A stretch of 8,629 bases of DNA, from NCBI GenBank assembly GCA_023409995.1, contig JAEYQN010000029.1, positions 1 to 8,629 of the forward strand, given 5' to 3'. Both the position numbers and the translations under genes were made by a program. Numbering within the stretch: position 1 is the stretch's first letter; each line of letters begins with the position of its first letter. Shown here piece after piece: positions 1 through 7,391 of the stretch. Source of the stretch: Cyanobacteria bacterium OH_CBB_238 (lineage in GTDB: Bacteria; Cyanobacteriota; Vampirovibrionia; Gastranaerophilales; Gastranaerophilaceae). The notes beneath the pieces were generated by a model. That model saw only the letters and a list, made by a program, of their open reading frames with translations, had not been told where the DNA came from and did not search any database.

Positions 1-587
1 GCTATAATTAGCATTGTTGTTGCAAAATTAGAATCAATTTGATTTTGCTTATGTATTGATTCAGCATAATCGGAACTTAGAGAAACAATTTTATCTAGTG
101 TATTTCTGTATTCAATAAAAAGTCCAGCGGTTTCGTGTTGGTATTTTGCTGCAGCTAATTTATCTTTGCCCGAAAGTGACAGATCGACAACTATATTTCT
201 TGAGTTAATATAGTTTGTTCTTGTTGTATTTAGCTGTGACATTAGTTCATCAACTTTGTCATAGAGGTCTATTTTGGCAATTTCTTCAACAATAGCTGTA
301 TTTTCTTTGCCAAATTTGATTATTTCCTCTTTATATAATTTTTTCTTAGAAATTGGTTCAGTTAAAACCATTTCAAGTAAAGCTGCATTACAGAGGTTGG
401 AGTTAATTGTTACCCTGCTAAAATCTTCAACAGGTATTAATGCATTTAAGTACATATTTTTTGTACTATCCGTTGCTTTTTTGTTGAAATAAAATCCAAT
501 ACAGCTTACAAAAAGTAATGCAAATAGTGCAATTCCGACCAATAACAAAAGTTTAGACGAAATCTTCATGTTTTTAATAAAGTCCAT
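1..587 (-). CDS. Membrane chemoreceptor/sensor, N-terminal part (4HB_MCP-like), partial
   Basis: Translation of the minus strand from ATG at 587 runs open for 195 codons to the window edge, so the C-terminal part is missing. It starts MDFIKNMKISSKLLLLVGIA: a short basic cytoplasmic tail, then a hydrophobic helix at about residues 9-34. A mostly helical, polar region follows (about 35-187), and a second hydrophobic stretch begins near residue 188 as the window ends. This layout, with IPVEDFSRVTINSNLCNAAL after the first helix, is typical of the four-helix-bundle ligand domain (4HB_MCP) of methyl-accepting chemotaxis proteins. In that family it is a periplasmic sensor passing signals through HAMP to a cytoplasmic signalling domain. 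The same N-terminus also occurs in histidine kinases and GGDEF proteins, and the deciding domain lies outside the window. The start at 587 has a GGAAAGAG ribosome-binding sequence; the internal ATG at 569 has none. It lies downstream of alaS but behind a terminator, so it is probably a separate transcription unit. Confidence 0.65.
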   Translation of the reverse strand, partial: MDFIKNMKISSKLLLLVGIALFALLFVSCIGFYFNKKATDSTKNMYLNALIPVEDFSRVTINSNLCNAALLEMVLTEPISKKKLYKEEIIKFGKENTAIVEEIAKIDLYDKVDELMSQLNTTRTNYINSRNIVVDLSLSGKDKLAAAKYQHETAGLFIEYRNTLDKIVSLSSDYAESIHKQNQIDSNFATTMLII

Positions 588-667
588 ACAAACGCTCTTT
601 CCTTATTCTACTTCCAGATAAATAGCGCTAAACAGCCCCAAACTCTATGTTGCATACAGTGCTCTCG

Positions 668-715
668 GTGTTTTGTTCACAAAAAGACACTATAAGACAT
701 AACGTAGATGTCTAC
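668..715. promoter_or_regulatory. Two adjacent palindromes upstream of the sensor gene
   Basis: Two dyads lie 80-130 bp before the sensor start. The first is TTTTGT-TC-ACAAAA (671-684), flanked by GTG and CAC at 668-670 and 688-690. The second is GTAGA-TG-TCTAC (704-715), and AGACAT/ATGTCT also pairs across 695-713. The centres are about 32 bp apart, close to three helical turns. They could be operator sites for the sensor gene or transcript hairpins. In an AT-rich spacer, short dyads also arise by chance, so this is only suggestive. Confidence 0.25.
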
Positions 716-760
716 CTATTAACTTATTTATTTATCTTCCAAACTAATTAAGACAAGAAG

Positions 761-789
761 AGTGTATCATAATTTAGCTATATTGAAAA
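761..789 (-). promoter_or_regulatory. Candidate sigma-70-type promoter for the sensor gene
   Basis: On the minus strand, TTTTCA (789-784) is followed after exactly 17 nt by TACACT (766-761). TG one base before the -10 gives an extended -10 element (TGaTACACT). Each hexamer matches consensus only partly. It points toward the sensor gene and would give a leader of about 170 nt. No flagellar sigma-28 promoter was recognised. The rest of the 588-862 spacer is AT-rich and holds no ORF with support. Confidence 0.3.
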
Positions 790-862
790 GACCTTTTCCT
801 ATATTTTTTATTTTTCCTTGTTAGAGTAGTGCTTAAGTGAAATATTTAATATTCAAAAATAG

Positions 863-886
863 AAAACCTGCTTTAAAACAGGTTTT
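863..886 (-). terminator. Rho-independent terminator of alaS
   Basis: A perfect 8-bp inverted repeat, AAAACCTG / CAGGTTTT, with an 8-nt loop starts 12 nt after the alaS stop codon. Read on the minus strand, the stem ends in TTTT and is followed by CTATTTTT, a U-rich tail. The reverse direction also carries a T run, so it could work both ways, but no plus-strand gene runs into it. Confidence 0.8.
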
Positions 887-897
887 TTAAGTTATTT

Positions 898-3516
898 TTA
901 TAATGTTTTCTTTATTTCTTCTTCAACTTCTTGTAATATTTTATCGATATTTTCCGAAGTTTTTCCTGCACCCTGCGCAAAATTAGGTCTTCCGCCTCCT
1001 TTTCCGCCTGTTGCAGTGGCTATTTTTGATACAATCTGCCCTGCATTAATACCTTTGTTTACAAAAACGTCTGCCACTTTTACCATAATAACAATTTGTG
1101 TATGGTTTAAAATAGATACTAATACAATTACACTTTCCTTTAATTTTGAATCTAATAGCTCTATTCCTATTTTTAGTGCCTGTGCATCGACAGAATCTAG
1201 TTTTTTGATTAATATATCAGCTCCGTTAATCTTTTTTGCATCATTAACTATCGATTTAAATTTTTCTTTAGCAGCACTTGATTTTAATTGTCCTATTTCG
1301 TTTTGTAGAAGTTTATTTTCTTCGCTTAATTTGTCAATTCTAGATGTAACTTCTGAGGTAGAAATCTTAAATTTATGCGCTAGTGCATCCAAGCTTGATG
1401 CTTTCTCATTTAAGTATTCAAGAGCTCTGTCTGCACACATAGCTTCTATTCTTCTTGTACCTGCTGCAACTGCGCTTTCTGATATGATTTTGACTAGCCT
1501 AATTTGCGATGTTGAAGTGATGTGGGTTCCTCCGCAAAGTTCAGAAGAAATAGTTCCTATTTTAACAACTCTGACATCGTCGTCATATTTCTCTCCAAAC
1601 AGAGCAGTAGCTCCCGATTTTTTTGCCTCTTCTATATTCATGACTTCAGTTATCTGTTTATAATCATTTGCAATCCACTTATTGATAAGGTTTTCTGTTT
1701 TTATAATTTCATCATGAGTCATTGCCCTAGGGAAAGAGAAGTCAAATCTTGTTCTTGATTCTTCTACTTGAGAACCTGCTTGTTTAACATCATCACCTAA
1801 TATTTTAATCAATGCTGCTTGTAACAAATGAGCATTTGAATGATGGATTGTTATATTTTTTCTTCTTTCAATGTCTATTTTGGCAGTTACCTCATCGCCT
1901 ATAGAAACTTCACCATTTATAATTTTGCACCTATGTACAAAAAGCTTATTTACTTTAAATGTATTTAAGACTTCGGCTTTAAATTCATTATTTTCGATTA
2001 TTCCAGTGTCACCCACTTGACCTCCTGATTCAGCATAGAATGGTGTTTTATCCAGAATAATGTCTATAAAGTCATCAACTTCAACTGTTGCAACTATTTT
2101 TGAGTAAGCTTCTTCAGCTATATATCCAACGAAGTTTGTTGAGCCATATTTATTTTCAATATCTACATATACCAAGTCATCAGTTAGGCTTATTTTTTGA
2201 GTTGCAGCTTTTGCTCTTTCTTTTTGCTCTTTCATAGCTTTATTAAAGCCTTCAGTATCAACGTTTAGCTCTTTTTCTGCAGCTATTTCAACAGTTAATT
2301 CTAATGGGAAGCCAAAGGTGTCATATAACCTAAATGCGTCTTCTCCGTTTATATCATTATTGTTTGAGAGCAGTTCTTCTATGAGCTTATAGCCTCTATC
2401 AAGTGTTGATTTAAATCTTTCTTCTTCTTTTTTTATGACTGATTTAATTTTTTCTTTGTTTGTTTCTAAATCAGGGTAGGCATCTTTATAATTCTGCACA
2501 ATAGTATCTACAAGATCATAAAGGAAAGGTAATTCTAGGCCTAACATTTTTCCATGTCTAAGCGCTCTTCTAAGGATCATTCTGAGTACATAACTTCTGC
2601 CTTCATTCCCAGGAATAACTCCATCGTTAATTAAAAATGTTACGCATCTTGAGTGGTCTGTTATAATTCTCAATGAAATATCTGTTTTCTCACTTTTCTT
2701 ATATTCAACTTTGCTCATTCTTGATACTTCATTCAAAATTGGTAATAATAGATCTGTCTCGAATGTTGAACGTTTGCCTTGTACAACCATTGTTATACGC
2801 TCTAGACCCATACCCGTATCGACATTTTTCTTTTCTAATGGTGAATGGTTTCCTTCTTCATCTTGGAATGTGTCTGTGAATACCAGATTCCATATTTCAA
2901 CCCATCTGTCGCATTCACAAGTATCAATTCCGCAGTCATCTGAACATTTTAGATCTTCACCTAAATCGTAGTGGATTTCTGTACAAGGCCCACAAGATCC
3001 CGTAGCTCCCGGGGGTCCCCAGAAGTTATCCTTTTTACCTTTTCTTAGGACTTTTTCCGGTGAAACTCCTACATCTTTTGTCCAAATATCAAAAGCTTCA
3101 TCATCATCTTGATATATAGTTATCCATAGCCTATCTTTATCCAGCTTTAAGTAATTTGTCACAAAATCCCAGCTCCAAGGTATAATTTCTTTTTTAAAAT
3201 AGTCACCAAAAGCAAAATTACCTAACATCTCAAAAAAGGTGTGATGCCTTGGCGTGCGGCCTACGTTTTCGATGTCAGAATCTTTCCCGCCAGCTCTTGC
3301 GCATTTTTGGCAGCTTGTTGCTCTTGGAGGTTCATATGGTGGAATTTCAAGACCTAAGTAATATGGCAAAAACTGAAGCATACCGGCTGTTGTTAGCAAA
3401 ACAGTTGGGTTATCAGGAACTAAACTTGAACTGGGAACTTCTGTGTGTTGATGTTTGTCTTTAAAAAAATCTAAAAATGCTTTTCTTATTTCATTTCCAC
3501 TAAGCTTTTCTGCCAT
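898..3516 (-). CDS. alaS: Alanine--tRNA ligase (AlaRS)
   Basis: Class II synthetase that activates alanine with ATP, charges tRNA-Ala in the cytoplasm and hydrolyses mischarged Ser/Gly-tRNA-Ala. At 872 residues it is full length for the bacterial family. The catalytic core is residues 1 to about 250, with the AlaRS-specific stretch around RTPRHHTFFEMLGNFAFGDY (87-106) and motif 3 in NVDTGMGLER (231-240). A cysteine cluster at 191-202 (CSDDCGIDTCEC) before WVEIWNLVF looks like the metal-binding insertion found in some AlaRS. The tRNA-recognition helices follow. The editing domain has its zinc site complete: HxxxH at H559/H563 and CxxxH at C661/H665. The C-terminal C-Ala/DHHA1 domain (about 750-872) ends with ATGGKGGGRPNFAQGAGK. 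The start at 3516 is preceded by AGAAGGA at good spacing. Upstream is a divergent promoter region, with too little leader for a T-box; downstream is a clear terminator, so it is probably monocistronic. Confidence 0.98.
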   Translation of the reverse strand: MAEKLSGNEIRKAFLDFFKDKHQHTEVPSSSLVPDNPTVLLTTAGMLQFLPYYLGLEIPPYEPPRATSCQKCARAGGKDSDIENVGRTPRHHTFFEMLGNFAFGDYFKKEIIPWSWDFVTNYLKLDKDRLWITIYQDDDEAFDIWTKDVGVSPEKVLRKGKKDNFWGPPGATGSCGPCTEIHYDLGEDLKCSDDCGIDTCECDRWVEIWNLVFTDTFQDEEGNHSPLEKKNVDTGMGLERITMVVQGKRSTFETDLLLPILNEVSRMSKVEYKKSEKTDISLRIITDHSRCVTFLINDGVIPGNEGRSYVLRMILRRALRHGKMLGLELPFLYDLVDTIVQNYKDAYPDLETNKEKIKSVIKKEEERFKSTLDRGYKLIEELLSNNNDINGEDAFRLYDTFGFPLELTVEIAAEKELNVDTEGFNKAMKEQKERAKAATQKISLTDDLVYVDIENKYGSTNFVGYIAEEAYSKIVATVEVDDFIDIILDKTPFYAESGGQVGDTGIIENNEFKAEVLNTFKVNKLFVHRCKIINGEVSIGDEVTAKIDIERRKNITIHHSNAHLLQAALIKILGDDVKQAGSQVEESRTRFDFSFPRAMTHDEIIKTENLINKWIANDYKQITEVMNIEEAKKSGATALFGEKYDDDVRVVKIGTISSELCGGTHITSTSQIRLVKIISESAVAAGTRRIEAMCADRALEYLNEKASSLDALAHKFKISTSEVTSRIDKLSEENKLLQNEIGQLKSSAAKEKFKSIVNDAKKINGADILIKKLDSVDAQALKIGIELLDSKLKESVIVLVSILNHTQIVIMVKVADVFVNKGINAGQIVSKIATATGGKGGGRPNFAQGAGKTSENIDKILQEVEEEIKKTL

Positions 3517-3589
3517 ATATATTCCTTCTAATAAATTTAGTCTTACTCTAATTTTACTACAAAATATTTCAATGTTGACTTTTAAAAAA

Positions 3590-3618
3590 TAGACTTTTTG
3601 TGTTTTTTCACTTATAAT
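3590..3618 (+). promoter_or_regulatory. Promoter of the cation transporter-era operon
   Basis: TAGACT (3590-3595), 17 nt, then a perfect TATAAT (3613-3618). The predicted start near 3625 gives a leader of about 60 nt before the ATG at 3684. The motif GACTTTT occurs twice, at 3577-3583 and 3592-3598; the second copy covers the -35. Confidence 0.6.
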
Positions 3619-3644
3619 TATGTAGCTGAATCGTAGTTAGCCAA
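3617..3644 (-). promoter_or_regulatory. Candidate alaS promoter, overlapping the divergent one
   Basis: On the minus strand, TTGGCT (3644-3639), 16 nt, then CATAAT (3622-3617). Its -10 shares two bases with the plus-strand TATAAT, so the two promoters would compete for polymerase. It predicts an alaS leader of roughly 95 nt. The hexamers are imperfect (4/6 and 5/6) and other AT-rich choices exist nearby. Confidence 0.4.
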
Positions 3645-3645
3645 A

Positions 3646-3666
3646 ACTTAAAACTGCAATTTAAGT
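3646..3666 (+). repeat. 7-bp inverted repeat in the leader of the transporter gene
   Basis: ACTTAAA (3646-3652) and TTTAAGT (3660-3666) are perfect inverted copies separated by 7 nt. They lie just after the alaS -35 and about 5 nt before the ribosome-binding AAGG (3674-3677). This could be an operator acting on both promoters or a weak AU-rich hairpin near the translation start. No function is known. Confidence 0.35.
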
Positions 3667-3683
3667 ACAAGATAAGGTAAAAA

Positions 3684-5534
3684 ATGTCATCAGATAGTAA
3701 TTCGGACACGGTAATTAGTACTCATAGTTCCGATAATTCAAAAGATAATCAAACACACATTAAATTTTTAGCCGTTATAAGAGCGTTATTAGCAAATTTA
3801 GGTATAGCTACAGTTAAATTAATTTGCTTTTTTGTTTCATCAAGTTCTGCGCTGCTTTCAGAAGCGGCTCACTCATTAGTAGATTCTTTCAATAGCGTTT
3901 GTTTACTGGTTGGTTTGAAAAGAGGCTCAAGACCGGCAGATGATATTCATCCATTTGGTTATGGACTAGAAGCAAATATATGGGCCCTGTTCGCAAGTAT
4001 TCTTATGCTTGCAGGTACATCAGTAGCTTTATATAGTGGATTTGATAAGCTTATTAATGGGCATCATGAGATAGATATATTGTTGAATAATTATACATAT
4101 ATAGCTATTACTTTGGGAGTTAGTATTTTATTTGAAATGTGGTCTGTTAATAGTGCTGTGAATGCAGTTCTGGCTGAGGCCAACATTGCTTCTTTAAATC
4201 CGATTTCAAATTTTATATTGTCTTGTAAAAATATAAGAAAAATAAAAAGCCCTACAACAAAATTTGTTTGGTATGAAGATGTGGCAGCTTTATCCGGTGT
4301 TGTCATTGCAATTATTGCTTTGAGTATTTCGAAGTTCGTATTGCCAAAGGATCTTGCTTATTTACCAGATGCTATTGCCTCTATCATAATCGGTACGATA
4401 CTATTGTGTTTAGCTATATATTTATTGAGAAATAATGTCAACTTTTTAACAGGGCAATCTGCAGAACCACATGTTGAAGAAATTATAAAAGATGTTGCTT
4501 CAACTTTGCATGGGATTGCGTGTGTTCATGAATTAAAGACAATGGATATGGGTTCATCAGGACTTATTGTTAATATTAAAATTGAAGTTGACCCTGAAAT
4601 TCAAGTTAAGGACGCAGATGATATAGCAGAGATGCTAGAAAGAAAAATCAGACATAATATAAAAAATGTTTCCCATGTTTCAGTTGAAATTCTGGCAGAC
4701 GACGCAGAAGATAACTGGGAAAATAAGTTTGATAAAGTGATAAAAGAAGGTCAAGAAATATCTGTTTTAGACAGTCACGAAGCCACTATGCTTTCTAATT
4801 TCTACTCATTCTCTCAAACTGTAGTCAGAGAAATAATGATTCCAAGAACCAAAGTTAGCATAATAGATTCTGAGGATTCCCTTGAAGACTTGATTAATCT
4901 AATTATTGAATCAGGGCATACAAGAATTCCAATATACGAAGATAATGTTGATAATCTCATTGGGGTTATTAATGCCAAAGATGCATTGAAAGCTTTACAA
5001 AATAAACAGAATGACACTTGTGAAATAAAATCTTTAGCGAGGGATTTACCAATTATCCCAGAGAATAAATTTATTAGTGATTTGCTTAGTGATTTTACTT
5101 CATCGAAAAACCAAATTGCTGCGGTTGTTGATGAACATGGCGGTTTTGCAGGTATTGTGACCGTAGAAGATATTTTAGAAGAAATTGTAGGGGAAATATA
5201 TGATGAATTTGATGAAGCTCCTCCTGCAGAAATAATTAAAATAAATGAAAATACAGTAAACGTGTCAGCTCACCTTGATATTGAAGATATTAATGAAAAA
5301 TGGGATTTGGATATTCCTAATGAAGATTTCCAAACACTTGCAGGGTATGTTTTTGGTCTATTAGGTAGAGAGCCGGAAGTTGGAGATATAATATCTGACA
5401 AGAATATAACTTATACAATTACAGAACTTGATGGTAGAAGAATCTCTCGAATAATAATGAAAAAGGATACTCCATTTGTAGATGTTATAGAGTTGCAAGA
5501 GTCTGAAGAGAAAGAAGTGAATGAAACATTATAA
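3684..5534 (+). CDS. Fusion: CDF-type cation transporter + CorC/HlyC CBS-pair protein
   Basis: The 616 residues join two usually separate proteins in one unbroken frame. Residues about 28-250 are a six-helix cation diffusion facilitator: HxxxD in TM2 (H63/D67), HPFGYGLEANIW (89-100) before TM3, and EDVAALSGVV (198-207) in TM5, as in the SLC30A9-like branch of CDF. This branch is expected to export divalent cations, often zinc, in exchange for protons. Residues about 258-338 fit the cytoplasmic CDF dimer domain. From about 355 a CorC/CNNM-type tail begins: the entry helix, VREIMIPRT (381-389), CBS 1 (about 390-440), CBS 2 (about 450-508, with DEHGGFAGIVTVEDILEEIV), then a CorC_HlyC domain (about 515-595). 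In that family the CBS pair binds adenine nucleotides, and the membrane part is normally DUF21/CNNM, which is absent here. Start: ATG with AAGG 6 nt upstream. Its last 14 nt overlap era. Substrate (Zn, Mg, Co, Mn or Fe) cannot be read from sequence. Domain assignment is secure by motif; nucleotide gating of transport is inference. Confidence 0.9.
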   Translation: MSSDSNSDTVISTHSSDNSKDNQTHIKFLAVIRALLANLGIATVKLICFFVSSSSALLSEAAHSLVDSFNSVCLLVGLKRGSRPADDIHPFGYGLEANIWALFASILMLAGTSVALYSGFDKLINGHHEIDILLNNYTYIAITLGVSILFEMWSVNSAVNAVLAEANIASLNPISNFILSCKNIRKIKSPTTKFVWYEDVAALSGVVIAIIALSISKFVLPKDLAYLPDAIASIIIGTILLCLAIYLLRNNVNFLTGQSAEPHVEEIIKDVASTLHGIACVHELKTMDMGSSGLIVNIKIEVDPEIQVKDADDIAEMLERKIRHNIKNVSHVSVEILADDAEDNWENKFDKVIKEGQEISVLDSHEATMLSNFYSFSQTVVREIMIPRTKVSIIDSEDSLEDLINLIIESGHTRIPIYEDNVDNLIGVINAKDALKALQNKQNDTCEIKSLARDLPIIPENKFISDLLSDFTSSKNQIAAVVDEHGGFAGIVTVEDILEEIVGEIYDEFDEAPPAEIIKINENTVNVSAHLDIEDINEKWDLDIPNEDFQTLAGYVFGLLGREPEVGDIISDKNITYTITELDGRRISRIIMKKDTPFVDVIELQESEEKEVNETL

Positions 5535-6405
5535 GTCTGGCTTTGTAGCTTTAGTTGGTCGACCAAATGTAGGTAAATCTACAATATTAAATAAAATTAT
5601 TGGACAAAAGATAGCTATAACTACTGATAAAGCCCAAACAACCAGAAGGCGAATAAAGGGTATTTTAACTAATGATTCTGCTCAAATAGTTTTTGTAGAC
5701 ACTCCTGGTGTCCATAAGCCTCTGGATAAACTCGGGGAACATTTGCTAGATGAGACAAAGCTTGCATTACCGGAAGTTGATCTTATTCTCTTTGTAGTTG
5801 ATGCTTCAGAGCCAGCAGGCAGGGGGGATAAATGGATAAGCGAAAATCTTCTGAAAAAGACAACTATTCCTATAGTTATAGTGTTGAACAAATCCGATTT
5901 GATAAAGGATCCTATAAAAAGAGAAAATATATTATTAACCTATAAAACCCTGTTTGACGTGAATTTACCTTGCGTTAAAGTATCTGCAAAGACAGGTAGG
6001 AATTTTGACACATTGCAGGACAACATCATAAGGAAGCTTCCCAAAGGTGACAAAATATATAATGATGATGAGCTTACTGATGAAACTATGAGAGATATTG
6101 CTCGAGAATTAATCAGAGAAAAAATTCTTTTGAATACAAGAGATGAAATTCCTCATTCAGTTGCGGTAGTGATTGAAAAATATGAAGAAAAAGCTACTTT
6201 AGACAAAATTTCTGCTGTTATTTATGTTGAACAAGATAGCCAAAAAGGAATATTAATAGGTAAAAATGGACAGATGTTAAAAACAATAGGTTCTGAAGCT
6301 AGAGTAGAAATAGAAGAAGTTGCAGATAAAAAAGTATTTTTGGAGCTTCAGGTAAAAGTACGAAAAGATTGGCGTTCTTCTTCTAGTGCAACAGAGTTGT
6401 ACTAA
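5521..6405 (+). CDS. era: GTPase Era (16S rRNA-binding ribosome assembly factor)
   Basis: Era is an essential or near-essential GTPase that binds the 3' end of 16S rRNA and helps mature the 30S subunit, acting in the cytoplasm and at the membrane. The 294 residues are the usual length. The GTPase motifs are all present: P-loop GRPNVGKS (13-20), switch I region QTTRRR (39-44), DTPG (60-63), NKSD (123-126) and SAK (155-157). The C-terminal KH domain for RNA binding includes IGKNGQMLKTIG (246-257). The ATG at 5521 lies inside the end of the upstream fusion gene, behind purine-rich GAAGAGAAAGAAG, which suggests translational coupling. CorC-type genes next to era are a familiar arrangement, so the two were probably neighbours before the upstream gene gained its CDF part. 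Confidence 0.98.
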   Translation: MKHYKSGFVALVGRPNVGKSTILNKIIGQKIAITTDKAQTTRRRIKGILTNDSAQIVFVDTPGVHKPLDKLGEHLLDETKLALPEVDLILFVVDASEPAGRGDKWISENLLKKTTIPIVIVLNKSDLIKDPIKRENILLTYKTLFDVNLPCVKVSAKTGRNFDTLQDNIIRKLPKGDKIYNDDELTDETMRDIARELIREKILLNTRDEIPHSVAVVIEKYEEKATLDKISAVIYVEQDSQKGILIGKNGQMLKTIGSEARVEIEEVADKKVFLELQVKVRKDWRSSSSATELY

Positions 6406-6425
6406 TAAGTTCCTTATTGAAGGAA
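6404..6425. terminator. Hairpins between convergent genes, possible weak terminator
   Basis: The 8-bp gap between era and the converging radical SAM gene carries two mutually exclusive dyads: AATAAG-TTC-CTTATT (6404-6418) and TTCCTT-ATTG-AAGGAA (6410-6425). The second is followed on the plus strand by TCCTGTTTTTC, a poor T tract beginning 5 nt late. No good terminator exists for either direction here, so transcripts probably overlap at their 3' ends. Confidence 0.25.
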
Positions 6426-7391
6426 TCCTGTTTTTCTTGCCATTATATACCCTCTATCAACAAAGTCAGGGGTTAATCCAGCTTCTTTAATCCTATTTAT
6501 AGCGTATGAGAAGAATTCGTATTGATATTCATTCATAATGTCTTTGTTTTTATTAAACCAATTTAATTCATAATCAATTGAAGCTTCTTTTATACCTGCA
6601 TCAATTACTTTATTGATAAAGGCATCAAATTCTTGTCTTGAATCATTTAGTCTTGGTAATATTATATATTTCGCCTTGACTGCATAATCATGTATGGCGT
6701 TGGGCGCATATTTTTTCAGGTTTTTCCACACAGCATCAAAAGCATCTACTCGTTTAACTTTTTTATATGTTTCTTTCGTGCCTGAATCAACAGAAATAAC
6801 AATAGTCATAACCCCAAGCTTTAGTCCTTTTTCTATTGATTTACTGTATTTGATTCCGTTTGTTAGAACTCGAATACAGCTTAAACCTGAATTTATCATC
6901 AAATTTAGCATTTTATCAAAATCAGGAGTTATTGTTGGCTCTCCCCCTGCTATTGTTATGTGCCCACCGTCTTTTAGTAACTTTCTGTCTATTAAATCTT
7001 TTACTATTCTTAGTGAGGATTTTTCGGTTTTTATTTTTCTTGCTTCATCCAGATAACAATAAATGCATTTACAATTGCACACAGTGCCACTGTTGAAATT
7101 CATATAAGAGATATAATCTTCGTTGTCCCATTCTTGCTCTTTTAAATACAAGCACCCTACGCATTCAGGGATAATATTGCCTTTTTTCATTTGTTCTCTG
7201 TAGGATCTTTTTATAGCAAAAAAATTATCCCAGTCTATCTTCTGACCTGGGGTATATGTCATTATTGTTTTAAATCCACCACCGTCAGAGACTGATCTGC
7301 AACAAAAATTAAATGCATTGATATTTGTATCTAAACCATGTTCAATCATATCGCAGCTAACATATATACTATTTTCTGATGAGTTTGTCAT
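6414..7391 (-). CDS. Radical SAM protein, second of a tandem pair
   Basis: The 325-residue protein has a radical SAM core: CX3CX2C at C105/C109/C112 (CNCKCIYCY), AGGEPT at 148-153, and conserved strands RVLTNGIKYS and VISVDSGTKETY. These bind a [4Fe-4S] cluster and S-adenosylmethionine and generate a 5'-deoxyadenosyl radical. The first 100 residues hold further cysteines, C13, C30-C31 and C77/C80 (CVGC), spaced like a SPASM/twitch auxiliary-cluster module but before the core; none follows it. An extra C107 lies inside the cluster loop. It is clearly paralogous to the gene upstream (roughly 40% identity by eye). ATGA overlap with that gene's stop and an internal GAGGA ribosome site indicate coupled translation. 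The two C-termini differ. The substrate is unknown: peptide, glycan or small-molecule modification are all possible, and no precursor peptide or partner gene is visible nearby. It ends 8 bp from era, which converges on it. Confidence 0.85.
   Translation of the reverse strand: MTNSSENSIYVSCDMIEHGLDTNINAFNFCCRSVSDGGGFKTIMTYTPGQKIDWDNFFAIKRSYREQMKKGNIIPECVGCLYLKEQEWDNEDYISYMNFNSGTVCNCKCIYCYLDEARKIKTEKSSLRIVKDLIDRKLLKDGGHITIAGGEPTITPDFDKMLNLMINSGLSCIRVLTNGIKYSKSIEKGLKLGVMTIVISVDSGTKETYKKVKRVDAFDAVWKNLKKYAPNAIHDYAVKAKYIILPRLNDSRQEFDAFINKVIDAGIKEASIDYELNWFNKNKDIMNEYQYEFFSYAINRIKEAGLTPDFVDRGYIMARKTGFLQ

Noticed and set aside
606..653. A 15-codon minus-strand frame (MQHRVWGCLALFIWK) before the sensor gene, considered as a leader or small peptide
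   Set aside because: It has only a weak purine stretch upstream, no attenuator hairpin after it and no codon repeats; chance is the simpler explanation.
1016..1663. A 215-codon plus-strand open frame inside alaS
   Set aside because: It is antisense to the highly conserved editing and C-terminal part of alaS. Its translation shows no recognisable domain, and the AlaRS motifs on the other strand explain the sequence.
3517..3683. A T-box riboswitch for alaS
   Set aside because: The leader would be under 170 nt, with no specifier-loop structure, no T-box sequence and no terminator hairpin before the start.
3684..5534. The fusion read as two genes (a CDF gene and a separate corC)
   Set aside because: The frame has no stop between the dimer domain and the CBS pair, and I see no good ribosome site or start codon near the junction around residues 340-370.
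6694..7056. A 120-codon plus-strand open frame opposite the second radical SAM gene
   Set aside because: It mirrors the radical SAM core on the opposite strand, has no clear ribosome site, and shows no domain of its own.
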